From the NCBI GenBank assembly GCA_039914895.1, contig JBDSOJ010000150.1:1-14799 (forward strand): 14,799 nucleotides of DNA. The letters run 5' to 3'. Numbering within the stretch: position 1 is the first letter of the stretch; every line of letters starts with the position of its first letter. A program made the position numbers and the translations under genes. Below are positions 1-5,753 of the stretch, in pieces. A model generated the notes under the pieces. That model had not been told where the DNA came from. It saw nothing but the letters and a program-made list of their open reading frames with translations, and searched no databases. Source of the stretch: Gaiellasilicea sp039914895 (GTDB lineage: Bacteria > Actinomycetota > Thermoleophilia > Gaiellales > Gaiellaceae).

Positions 1-224
1 CCAGCTGCCAACGCTGCAACATCGACCGACGCCGGGGTGGCCGTGTACCAGACAGCGCGCTTGCCCTCCAGCCACTGGCGGGCCAGCGTCGTCTTGCCGT
101 AGCCGGCCGGGGCGACGAGCATCTTGATCCGGCCCTGGCTTTCGTCGAGCAGCCGCGTCAGGCGGGGGCGCTCGATGATTCTGCGGCCCCTGATCTTCGG
201 CTTAGTTGCGATGCCCTCGCCCAT
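1..224 (-). CDS. MalT/LuxR-type ATP-dependent regulator, N-terminal part (runs off the left edge)
   Basis: Only the first 74 codons are in the window. After a short basic leader, the product has the pattern of MalT-like signal-transduction ATPases: 'RIIERPRLTRLLDE' at about residues 15-28, then a Walker A motif 'APAGYGKTTLARQWL' at about residues 39-53. A following 'VWYTATPASVD' stretch resembles the segment after the P-loop in LuxR-family regulators of this class. Such proteins bind ATP through an NB-ARC-like domain and usually carry TPR/helical repeats and a DNA-binding domain at the C-terminus, which cannot be seen here. The ATG at 224 fits the start of the homologous block, but it has only a weak purine-rich upstream stretch and no obvious -10 box. 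It lies on the same strand as the small LuxR HTH gene upstream, separated by a hairpin. ATPase identity is confident; the effector and targets are unknown. Confidence 0.8.
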   Translation of the reverse strand, partial: MGEGIATKPKIRGRRIIERPRLTRLLDESQGRIKMLVAPAGYGKTTLARQWLEGKRAVWYTATPASVDVAALAA

Positions 225-288
225 GTCTCGTCCCGGGGGTGCCACGAACCCCGCTTGCAGCGTACCTCGGCTTAGACGCTCCGAATAG

Positions 289-323
289 GCGCGCCCGCGA
301 CCCCACAGGAGTCGCGGGCGCGC
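289..323 (-). terminator. Strong stem-loop terminator after the LuxR HTH gene
   Basis: A perfect 13-bp GC-rich inverted repeat (289-301 and 311-323) with a 9-nt loop begins 5 nt after the stop codon of the LuxR HTH gene. The stretch after the stem on the minus strand (CCTATTCGG) has only a poor U-tract, so this is a terminator-like hairpin rather than a textbook intrinsic terminator. It would reduce read-through into the ATPase gene starting at 224. Confidence 0.6.
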
Positions 324-328
324 TGCCG

Positions 329-589
329 TCAGCTCCCCGACCCGCAGGGGTCGAGGCTTTGTGCGAGAGGGTCGTCGCCGGTCAGGGTTCGATATGCGAT
401 CGGCAGCTGACGTCGGCGACGTACGCCGAGCTTCTGCCGAAGAACGTCGCAATGCGCCTTCACCGTCCGGGGGGAGATGCCGAGCCGCTCCGAGACTTCG
501 TCGTTGGAGCAGCCGGCCGCGATAAGGACGATCACGTCGCGCTGCCGGGGCGTGATCGACGGAACCCTCTCGACCGTTGCGTTCGCCAT
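329..589 (-). CDS. Stand-alone LuxR-type helix-turn-helix protein (86 aa)
   Basis: The product is almost entirely one LuxR/GerE C-terminal HTH domain. 'ITPRQRDVIVLIAAGCSNDE' at about residues 12-31 is the opening helix, and 'ISPRTVKAHCDVLRQKLGV' at about residues 38-56 covers the recognition helix. There is no receiver, PAS or ATPase domain in front of it, so sensory input must come from elsewhere or be absent. The C-terminal tail of about 25 residues (…LAQSLDPCGSGS) has no recognised domain. The ATG at 589 follows a TAGCCT hexamer (596-601) by 6 nt, fitting a leaderless transcript; a CCTCCTT stretch here is the complement of a Shine-Dalgarno sequence and not a ribosome binding site. The next gene on this strand is a MalT-like ATPase, so the two may be parts of one split regulator. 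DNA binding is near certain; the regulon is unknown. Confidence 0.85.
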   Translation of the reverse strand: MANATVERVPSITPRQRDVIVLIAAGCSNDEVSERLGISPRTVKAHCDVLRQKLGVRRRRQLPIAYRTLTGDDPLAQSLDPCGSGS

Positions 590-595
590 AGAAGG

Positions 596-601
596 AGGCT
601 A
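596..601 (-). promoter_or_regulatory. -10 box (TAGCCT) for the LuxR HTH gene
   Basis: On the minus strand, TAGCCT ends 6 nt before the ATG at 589. This matches the TANNNT-plus-6-to-9-nt arrangement seen at other first genes of transcription units in this window. No convincing -35 box is visible. Confidence 0.5.
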
Positions 602-631
602 CGACGCGGCCGGCAAGCGCACCATTGGCCG

Positions 632-646
632 TCGGGTGTAACCCGA
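632..646 (-). terminator. Short hairpin downstream of the hydrolase gene
   Basis: A perfect 6-bp inverted repeat (632-637 and 641-646) with a 3-nt loop lies 13 nt beyond the stop codon of the alpha/beta hydrolase. It could end the dioxygenase-hydrolase transcript, but the stem is short and no U-tract follows. It also sits about 45-55 bp upstream of the LuxR HTH start codon, so an operator role there is equally possible. Confidence 0.3.
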
Positions 647-659
647 GGCGTACTTCCGG

Positions 660-1277
660 CTAACCCAGCACGGACGCGACGAAGTCCCGGAGGGCGGGGA
701 CGACGCGCGGGTCGATCGTGTGCGGCAGCGCTGCCTCGTGATACGTCACTGCGGCGCCCGCGGCCGTGAGCGCATCGCGGGCTGCCCGGCTCCAGTCGAC
801 CGAGATGATCGGGTCGACCGACCCGTGCGCGATCGCGACCGGGTAGCCATCGAGCTCGGTCAGATCGAGCTCGAGGCCCTCGACCTCTGGCATGAAGCCC
901 GAGAGCGGCAACAGCGCGGCCGGTCTCCTGTCGGCGCCGCGACCGAGTCCCAGGGCGTAGCTCATCGCCGCCCCTTGCGAGAAGCCACCGAGCACGACCG
1001 GCGCCACGAGGCCGTCGAGGAGGCTGGAGAGAGCCTCGAAGCTCAACCAGAACGTCTCCGGATCCGGTGTTGGGATCCCACCGAGCCGGTACCAGTGGCG
1101 GCCGCCGGGAGGCAGCGACAACGGGCCGCGCGGCGTCAGGCCGCGCAGGCGGCGCGTCGGGTCGATCGCGTCCAGGAGCGGGTAGAGATCGTGCTCGTCG
1201 GCGCCACGGCCGTGCAGGAGGACGAGCGTCCCCGCCGGCTCACCTTCGGCCGGGCGTTCGAGGAAGTCGAGTGTCAC
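660..1277 (-). CDS. Alpha/beta-hydrolase, phospholipase/carboxylesterase family (MhqD-like)
   Basis: The protein (205 aa, the usual length for the Abhydrolase_2 family) is a serine hydrolase. The nucleophile elbow GFSQGA places Ser100. HGSVDPII at 151-158 supplies Asp155, and PHTID at 185-189 supplies His186. 'LLHGRGADEHD' at 20-30 is the oxyanion-hole strand typical of this family. There is no signal peptide, so it acts in the cytoplasm. The GTG start at 1277 overlaps the stop of the upstream dioxygenase in a 4-bp GTGA, so translation is coupled. A ring-cleaving dioxygenase next to a hydrolase of this family is the pattern of Bacillus mhqED/mhqNOP, which protects against quinones and hydroquinones. 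The enzyme class is secure; the natural ester or ring-cleavage product is inferred only from that pairing. Confidence 0.9.
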   Translation of the reverse strand: MTLDFLERPAEGEPAGTLVLLHGRGADEHDLYPLLDAIDPTRRLRGLTPRGPLSLPPGGRHWYRLGGIPTPDPETFWLSFEALSSLLDGLVAPVVLGGFSQGAAMSYALGLGRGADRRPAALLPLSGFMPEVEGLELDLTELDGYPVAIAHGSVDPIISVDWSRAARDALTAAGAAVTYHEAALPHTIDPRVVPALRDFVASVLG

Positions 1278-2185
1278 CCGCGCGGGCTCGGCAACGGCGT
1301 CAGCCGCGGCTCGATCTGCTCGCGCAGGTGCTCGAAGTCGGGCGGAAGCGAGAGCCGCTCGCCGAGATGCTCCGGATCCTCGTCGGTCGCGAAGCCCGGA
1401 CCCAGAGTTGCGAGCTCGAAGAGGATCCCGTTCGGCTCGCGGAAGTAGATCGACTTGAAGTAGAAGCGGTCGATCACCGGCGTCGGCTGGTGGCCCGCCT
1501 CGGCGACCCGCTCCTGCCAGGCGTCGTGCTCGTCCAGCTCGGTCGCCCAGGCGACGTGGTGAACGGTGCCGGCACCGGGGATGCCGCGGCCTTCGGGCGC
1601 CGCGTCGTAGGAGTACAAGCCTCCGCGCTTGTCGCCGCGTGCCTCCCAGGTGGAGTCGCCGTGGGGCCGGAAGCCGAGCGTGTCCTCGAGCAGCGCGGTG
1701 CTGCGCTCGGGGTCGACCGCGTAGGCGCGGACGCCGTCGAAGCCCTGCAGCGCGTGTTCCGCCGGGATCTCCGGGTGCTGCGCGACGAGCGGCTCGTCAG
1801 AGGTCGAAACCGAGCGGAGCTCGTGCCGCACGCCCTCGAAGTCTTCGAACGTGAGGCTGTCGCCGGCGCGCACGATGCCCTCCGCCTCTCCCGCCAGGCG
1901 CTGCTCCCAGAAGTCCAGCGCCGAGGCCGAGTCGACCCGCGAGACGACCGTGTGCACCATCCCCGCGCCCGCCCGTCCGCGTGTCGCGCCCGGGTACTCG
2001 AAGAAGGTGATGTCCGAGCCGGCGCTGCCTCTCTCGTCGGCATAGAAGAGGTGGTAGACGGTCGGGTCATCCTGGTTGACCGTCTTCTTCACCAGCCGCA
2101 GCCCCAGCACCCGGGTGTAGAAGTCGACGTTCCGCGGCGCGTCGCCGGTGATCAGCGTGACATGGTGGACGCCCTCGAGCTGCAC
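1274..2185 (-). CDS. Ring-cleaving dioxygenase of the VOC/glyoxalase superfamily (MhqO/MhqE-like)
   Basis: At 303 aa with two tandem vicinal-oxygen-chelate modules, this matches the MhqO/YkcA type of extradiol-like dioxygenase. The first module opens with 'GVHHVTLITG' (5-14) followed by 'NVDFYTRVLGLRLVKKTVN' (19-37), a family signature. The second contains 'GTVHHVAWA' (206-214) and ends in 'PNGILFELAT' (251-260). The likely metal ligands are His8, His209 or 210, and Glu257. The GTG at 2185 is preferred because it begins exactly where family members begin and follows a CACAAT hexamer by 6 nt. The ATG at 2236 would run 14 bp into the divergent glycosyltransferase gene. It is translationally coupled to the hydrolase downstream. 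Quinone/hydroquinone detoxification is inferred from the pair; the aromatic substrate cannot be read from sequence. Confidence 0.9.
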   Translation of the reverse strand: MQLEGVHHVTLITGDAPRNVDFYTRVLGLRLVKKTVNQDDPTVYHLFYADERGSAGSDITFFEYPGATRGRAGAGMVHTVVSRVDSASALDFWEQRLAGEAEGIVRAGDSLTFEDFEGVRHELRSVSTSDEPLVAQHPEIPAEHALQGFDGVRAYAVDPERSTALLEDTLGFRPHGDSTWEARGDKRGGLYSYDAAPEGRGIPGAGTVHHVAWATELDEHDAWQERVAEAGHQPTPVIDRFYFKSIYFREPNGILFELATLGPGFATDEDPEHLGERLSLPPDFEHLREQIEPRLTPLPSPRG

Positions 2186-2192
2186 CGGTGCA
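2181..2192. promoter_or_regulatory. Perfect 12-bp palindrome over the dioxygenase start
   Basis: TGCACCGGTGCA is its own reverse complement. It covers the GTG start codon of the dioxygenase and touches its proposed -10 box, so a bound repressor would block transcription initiation. In Bacillus the equivalent operon is controlled by the MarR-type MhqR. No MarR gene is visible in this window, so an operator role is only a hypothesis. Confidence 0.35.
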
Positions 2193-2197
2193 TTGTG
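2192..2197 (-). promoter_or_regulatory. -10 box (CACAAT) for the dioxygenase-hydrolase operon
   Basis: On the minus strand, CACAAT ends 6 nt before the GTG at 2185 and matches TATAAT at four of six positions. This spacing implies a leaderless mRNA and supports the GTG start. Confidence 0.4.
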
Positions 2198-2207
2198 CAA
2201 CGGCGCG

Positions 2208-2213
2208 TAGACT
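2208..2213 (+). promoter_or_regulatory. -10 box (TAGACT) for the glycosyltransferase operon
   Basis: TAGACT ends 9 nt before the ATG at 2223. The GGAG directly abutting that ATG is too close to act as a Shine-Dalgarno sequence, so a leaderless or nearly leaderless transcript is more likely. This box faces away from the dioxygenase -10 box, with 10 bp between them. Confidence 0.45.
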
Positions 2214-2222
2214 CGTGCGGAG

Positions 2223-3368
2223 ATGAAGGTGGGCATCGTCGTCCCGTTCTCGTGGTCCTTCTGGGGCGCGGTCGTGGAGCATGCGGAGCTGCAGGCCGCG
2301 GCGCTCCGCGAGCGTGGCCACGATGTCCGGCTGATCATGGGGAACGATCCGCCCGGCCAGTTCACCCGCGTGCTGCATCCGCGCGTCGGACGGCACGGCG
2401 AGCCGCCGCCGGAGGTGATCCCGATTGGACGATCGGTGATCGTGCCGGCGAACGGGTCGCTGCCGAACATCATCCTCAGTCCCCGCTCGCTCCTCCGGAT
2501 CAGGCGCGTGCTCGCGAACGAGGACTTCGACGTCCTCCACCTGCACGAGCCGATGACGCCGACGCCGTGCATCGCGGCGCTCTCCTTCTTCGACGGGCCG
2601 ATGGTCGGGACGCACCACGCCAGCGGCGAGCTCGGCTGGATGCGGTTGGCGAAACCGGTCTGGGGGTTTCTTGAGGAGCGGCTCGACCGGCGGATCGCGG
2701 TCTCTGAGCAGGCGCGGGCGTCGGCGCAGCGCTGGCTTCCCGGCGAGTACGAGATCGTGCCGAACGGGGTGCTCATCCCCGAGGGAGTGGAGCCCGGCGG
2801 GCGTGAGCATCGCATCGTCTTCGCCGGACGACAGGAGCCACGTAAGGGCCTGCAGGTGCTGTTGCGCGCCTGGCCGGAGATCCGCCGGCGGACCGGGGCG
2901 CGGCTGCGGATCGCAGGTGCCGATCCGCTCGCGGTGCGGCTCTTGCTGACGCGCCTGCGCGTGTCCGACGAGGGGATCGACGTGCTCGGCTTCCTGACCC
3001 AGGACGATCTGACCTCCGAGCTCGCTTCGGCGAAGGCGCTGGTCGCGCCGTCGCTCGGCGGCGAAAGCTTCGGGATGGTGCTCACCCGTGCGTTCGCCTG
3101 CGCAACGCCGGTCGTCGCGTCCGACATCCCCGGTTACCGGGACGTGATGACTCCGGAGACGTCGGTGGCCGTCGCCCCTGACGATCACGAGGCGCTGGCA
3201 GTCGCCGTCGAGCAACTGCTCGCGGACGACGCACACCGGGAACAGCTTGGCGCCGCTGCGAGGCAGCTCGCGATCGAGCGCTACTCGTGGCAGGACATCG
3301 CCGTCAGGCTGGAGCGGATCTACGATTCGGCACGCGGCGTCTCCGGTCGCGAGACGGCGGCGGCGTGA
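2223..3368 (+). CDS. GT4 glycosyltransferase, phosphatidylinositol mannosyltransferase (PimA)-like
   Basis: The protein (381 aa) is a GT-B fold enzyme that should transfer a sugar from a nucleotide donor to a lipid acceptor at the inner face of the membrane. It closely resembles mycobacterial PimA: 'DFDVLHLHEP' (101-110), 'GPMVGTHH' (125-132, catalytic-site His131), 'AGRQEPRKG' (201-209, donor-phosphate Arg203 and Lys208) and 'GGESFGMVL' (279-287, Glu281), followed by 'VVASD' (297-301). The N-terminal 'WGAVVEH' (14-20) stands where PimA has its Gly-rich donor loop. It starts an operon: the next gene, a flippase-like membrane protein, overlaps its stop codon by 3 bp. A role in making a mannosylated phosphoinositide or related glycolipid is likely by homology. 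The exact acceptor and sugar are not provable here, and related GT4 enzymes use other lipids. Confidence 0.88.
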   Translation: MKVGIVVPFSWSFWGAVVEHAELQAAALRERGHDVRLIMGNDPPGQFTRVLHPRVGRHGEPPPEVIPIGRSVIVPANGSLPNIILSPRSLLRIRRVLANEDFDVLHLHEPMTPTPCIAALSFFDGPMVGTHHASGELGWMRLAKPVWGFLEERLDRRIAVSEQARASAQRWLPGEYEIVPNGVLIPEGVEPGGREHRIVFAGRQEPRKGLQVLLRAWPEIRRRTGARLRIAGADPLAVRLLLTRLRVSDEGIDVLGFLTQDDLTSELASAKALVAPSLGGESFGMVLTRAFACATPVVASDIPGYRDVMTPETSVAVAPDDHEALAVAVEQLLADDAHREQLGAAARQLAIERYSWQDIAVRLERIYDSARGVSGRETAAA

Positions 3369-4411
3369 GGTACCTGCCGCGCAGACTGTGGCTTCGCGTG
3401 GCGCTCGGGCTGCCGCTGCTCGCCGTGGTCGCCGCACTCCTCTGGTGGCGCGGGCCCAACTGGAACGTCGTCTACCACGCGTTCGACCTCGTCAACTGGG
3501 CATGGGTGGCGTTCGCGCTGGGGCTGAACCTCGTCTCCGTGCTGCTGCGCTCGGTCGCGTGGAAGCTGACGATCGACCAGGCGCTCGAGCCGCCGCAGCC
3601 GCGTTTCGATCGCGTCTTCTCGTCCTTCTCGGTCGGCCTGCTCGCGAACGCCGTCCTGCCGGGACGGATCGGAGAGCTGGCGCGCGTCGCGGTCCTGCGC
3701 CGCCATGTCCCTCGCGGGCGAGGTTCGAGCGGCACCCTCGTCGGAACGGTCTTCGCGCACCGGCTCTTCGATCTTTTCCCGGCTCTGCTCCTCGTCGCCT
3801 ACGTGATCGCGACCGCGAAGATTCCGGGCTGGGCTGTGACGAGCCTCGTGATCGTGTCGATCGTCGGCGGGCTCCTCTTCACGGCCGCATTCGTGACCGC
3901 GCGGCGGCGCCACCGACCGCTCGAAGGCTCCAGGCCGGTGCGACAGCTGCTCGCGATGGCACGGGAGGGACTTGCCGTGCTGCGCTCGCCGCTGCCGGCG
4001 CTCGGAGCGATCGTGTTCCAGTGCGCCGGCTGGTTCATGCAGCTGCTCGCCGTCTACGTCGCGATGCGCGCCTTCGACGTCCATGCGCCTCTGCCGGCCG
4101 CCGGTCTCGTCCTGTTGCTGATGAACGTCGCGACGATCTTCCCGCTCTGGCCGGGCAACATCGGCTTGCTCCAGGCCGCGGTCGCGCTGCCGCTCGTGCA
4201 GTACGGCGTCCCGTACTCGACAGGGTTCGCATACGCCCTCGTGTTGCAGGTGATCGAGATGTCCGTCGGCGTCGGCGTCGGCCTGATCTTCCTCGCGCGA
4301 GAGGGACTCTCGTTCGCGAACCTGCGCGACATGCCCGACGCGAGCGAGCTGCCGGTCGAGGAAGCGGTTCCGCCGGAGAGGCGTCGTGCGGGCGCTGGCG
4401 TCGCCGGCTAA
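3365..4411 (+). CDS. Flippase-like integral membrane protein (LPG_synthase_TM / UPF0104, AglD-type)
   Basis: The protein (348 aa) has about eight hydrophobic helices. The first spans about residues 9-28 after a basic start (VRYLPRRLWLR). Family marks are 'NLVSVLLRSVAWKL' (about 57-70), 'ANAVLPGRIGELARVAVL' (about 97-114) and, near the C-terminus, 'FPLWPGNIGLLQAA' (about 259-272). These are the conserved segments of the lysylphosphatidylglycerol-synthase transmembrane/flippase-like family. The catalytic C-terminal domain of MprF is absent, so it is more likely a glycolipid flippase or accessory subunit than an aminoacyl-lipid synthase. The GTG at 3365 is chosen because GTGA overlaps the stop of the glycosyltransferase; an upstream in-frame start would add 26 residues lying inside that gene. 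It probably moves or presents the lipid made by the PimA-like enzyme. The actual substrate is unknown. Confidence 0.82.
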   Translation: MRYLPRRLWLRVALGLPLLAVVAALLWWRGPNWNVVYHAFDLVNWAWVAFALGLNLVSVLLRSVAWKLTIDQALEPPQPRFDRVFSSFSVGLLANAVLPGRIGELARVAVLRRHVPRGRGSSGTLVGTVFAHRLFDLFPALLLVAYVIATAKIPGWAVTSLVIVSIVGGLLFTAAFVTARRRHRPLEGSRPVRQLLAMAREGLAVLRSPLPALGAIVFQCAGWFMQLLAVYVAMRAFDVHAPLPAAGLVLLLMNVATIFPLWPGNIGLLQAAVALPLVQYGVPYSTGFAYALVLQVIEMSVGVGVGLIFLAREGLSFANLRDMPDASELPVEEAVPPERRRAGAGVAG

Positions 4412-5321
4412 CCTCAAGGGCGTCCTGACGGCGGCCGAGGCGGCCGCGGCACTGGCGGAGGGAATGCGCGCGGCCGGCGCAGACGCCGTCGAGTTGCCGG
4501 TCGCCGACGGCGGCGAAGGAACGGCGGAGGTGCTCTGGCTCGCCCGCGGCGGCGAGTGGCGCGAGGCCGACGTGCACGACGCGTTCGGATCGCCGCGAAG
4601 CGCGCGCTGGCTGGTGCTTCCGGACGGGACAGCCGTCGTCGAGGCGGCGGCGGCGGTCCCGCTCGATCCAGCTCGACTCGACCCGCTGGCGGCCTCGAGC
4701 CGCGGCTTCGGCGAGCTGGTCGCCGCGGCGCTCGGCGACGGAGCGAAGGGGCTGACGCTCGCACTCGGCGGGACCGCCACCATGGACGCAGGCGTCGGCT
4801 TCCTCGAGGTCGTCGGGGAGCTACCGGTGCCGACGCTGGCTGCCTGCGACGTGCGTACGACCCTGGCCGAGGCGCCCAGCGTCTTCGGCCCGCAGAAAGG
4901 GGCCGGGCCGGAGGAGATCGCGGCGCTCGAGCGCCGGTTCGCCGCGCGAAAGGAGTATGTGTTGATTCAACACAAGCCCTTCACCGGCGCGGCGGGCGGC
5001 CTCGGCGCCGTGCTGGCCTCGCTCGGAGCGGAGCTCGTTCCGGGCGCGGCGCTCGTGCTCGACGCGATCGGTTTCGACGCGACGACGTTCGACCTCGTCG
5101 TCACCGGCGAAGGGCGTGTCGACGCCACAACCACGCTTGGAAAGGCGCCTGGCGAGGTGGCGCGCCGCTCGACCGGCACTCGTTGCGTCGTCTTCGGAGG
5201 CGTCGTCGACGCGGCGATCCCGGGGACCGAGACGATCGCGCTGTCCGGCGATCCGGCGAGAGCCCACGGCGACCTCGTCGCGCTCGGGGAAGACTTAGTG
5301 TTGAATCAACACAAAGTCTGA
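4386..5321 (+). CDS. Glycerate kinase (GlxK/GarK type), compact form containing two palindromes
   Basis: The product should phosphorylate D-glycerate to phosphoglycerate with ATP. Family marks are 'ASPANLKG' at 5-12, 'VADGGEGT' at 39-46, 'LALGGTATMDAGVGFL' at 125-140, 'VFGPQKGA' at 166-173, 'GAAGGLGA' at 201-208 and 'VVTGEGRVDATTTLGKAP' at 238-255. At 311 aa it is shorter than the usual 370-380. The segment normally between the GG(S/T)AT block and the CDV block is mostly missing, yet the frame is open. The GTG start at 4386 overlaps the flippase gene by 26 bp. Residues 192-196 (VLIQH) and 305-309 (VLNQH) are encoded by two copies of one palindrome, with codons rare for this GC content, including a TTA at residue 304. 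The second copy supplies the extreme C-terminus. Activity is likely but not certain; the link to the glycolipid genes is unclear. Confidence 0.87.
   Translation: MRALASPANLKGVLTAAEAAAALAEGMRAAGADAVELPVADGGEGTAEVLWLARGGEWREADVHDAFGSPRSARWLVLPDGTAVVEAAAAVPLDPARLDPLAASSRGFGELVAAALGDGAKGLTLALGGTATMDAGVGFLEVVGELPVPTLAACDVRTTLAEAPSVFGPQKGAGPEEIAALERRFAARKEYVLIQHKPFTGAAGGLGAVLASLGAELVPGAALVLDAIGFDATTFDLVVTGEGRVDATTTLGKAPGEVARRSTGTRCVVFGGVVDAAIPGTETIALSGDPARAHGDLVALGEDLVLNQHKV
4958..4974. repeat. 17-bp palindrome inside the glycerate kinase gene, copy 1
   Basis: TGTGTTGATTCAACACA is a perfect odd-length palindrome around a central T (4966). It is AT-rich in a GC-rich gene and occurs in the same reading frame as copy 2, 339 bp downstream. 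The forward strands of the two copies agree at 16 of 17 positions over 4959-4975 and 5298-5314, differing only at the central base. Confidence 0.8.
5291..5319. repeat. 29-bp inverted repeat at the glycerate kinase 3' end, copy 2
   Basis: The core GTGTTGAATCAACAC (5298-5312) equals copy 1 apart from the central base. Here the arms extend to 14 bp on each side with one A:A mismatch (5297/5313): AGACTT on the left and AAGTCT on the right. It runs into the stop codon and lies 11 nt from the end of the convergent cyclic-nucleotide-binding gene. It could act as a bidirectional hairpin terminator, but no U-tract follows on either strand and copy 1 lies mid-gene. Confidence 0.75.
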
Positions 5322-5330
5322 CGGCGTCGG

Positions 5331-5744
5331 CTACTGCCGCGCGTCGGCCTCGCGCAGGCGATGCGCGAGCGCTTGGACGAGCTTCCACGCGATCCGGGCG
5401 TCCGTCTCCACGATCGGGCGGAACTCCCAGAAGGTCATCGCGTAGGTCGTCATGTCCGTGTCGGCGGTGACGGTGGCGGTGCGCGCACCCTCGTCGAGCA
5501 ACGCGATCTCGCCGAAGTAGTCTCCCGGCCCGAGCTTCGCGCGCTCCTCGCCGTGGACAGTCACTTTCGCGGTGCCGTCGCCGATCACGAAGAAGCCGGC
5601 GCCACCCGCGCCCTCGTTCGCGATCGTGTCGCCGGCCGAGTAGTCACGCTGCTTGAACGAGTCGGCGATGCGCTCGAGGTCGCGTTTCTCGAGCCCCGCG
5701 AACAGCGGAACCCGGGAGAGCACCTCGGACGACGGGCGGGCCAC
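5331..5744 (-). CDS. Stand-alone cyclic nucleotide-binding domain protein
   Basis: The protein (137 aa) is essentially one CRP/PKA-type cyclic-nucleotide-binding domain. 'LSRVPLFAGLEKRDLERIAD' (9-28) is the usual N-terminal helix, and 'GDYFGEIALLDEGARTATVT' (74-93) is the phosphate-binding cassette with Glu79 and Arg88, the residues that hold the cyclic phosphate and ribose. There is no HTH domain after the barrel, only one C-terminal helix, so it is not a CRP-type transcription factor. The GTG start at 5744 follows the xseB stop by 9 nt and has an AGGA stretch about 7 nt upstream, so it is the last gene of the xseAB transcript. It may be a cAMP-responsive partner or regulator subunit. The ligand and partner are unknown. 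Confidence 0.85.
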   Translation of the reverse strand: MARPSSEVLSRVPLFAGLEKRDLERIADSFKQRDYSAGDTIANEGAGGAGFFVIGDGTAKVTVHGEERAKLGPGDYFGEIALLDEGARTATVTADTDMTTYAMTFWEFRPIVETDARIAWKLVQALAHRLREADARQ

Positions 5745-5753
5745 GACGCGATC

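Noticed and set aside
2186..2236. ATG at 2236 as start of the dioxygenase
   Set aside because: It would overlap the divergent glycosyltransferase start by 14 bp. The added 17 residues are not part of the family, and GTG 2185 matches both the family start and the -10 spacing.
1274..3127. 617-codon minus-strand frame covering the dioxygenase and much of the glycosyltransferase gene
   Set aside because: Only the part from about 2185 down to 1274 has homology. The rest is low-complexity Ser/Arg/Thr-rich antisense of the PimA-like gene, a usual shadow in GC-rich DNA.
3320..4783. 487-codon minus-strand frame opposite the flippase-like protein and glycerate kinase
   Set aside because: It is a shadow of two recognised plus-strand genes, with low-complexity charged translation and no domain.
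4958..5319. The two palindromes as a CRISPR or simple direct-repeat array
   Set aside because: There are only two copies, 339 bp apart, with conserved coding sequence between them and no spacer pattern or cas gene.
5291..5319. Copy 2 palindrome as a plain bidirectional terminator
   Set aside because: It fits the convergent gene ends, but no U-tract follows on either strand, and the same core occurs in the middle of the gene, where a terminator would make no sense. It is kept as a repeat instead.
4386..5321. Glycerate kinase as a pseudogene because of its short length
   Set aside because: The frame is intact from start to stop and the family motifs are in the right order. The missing part is one internal segment, not a truncation.
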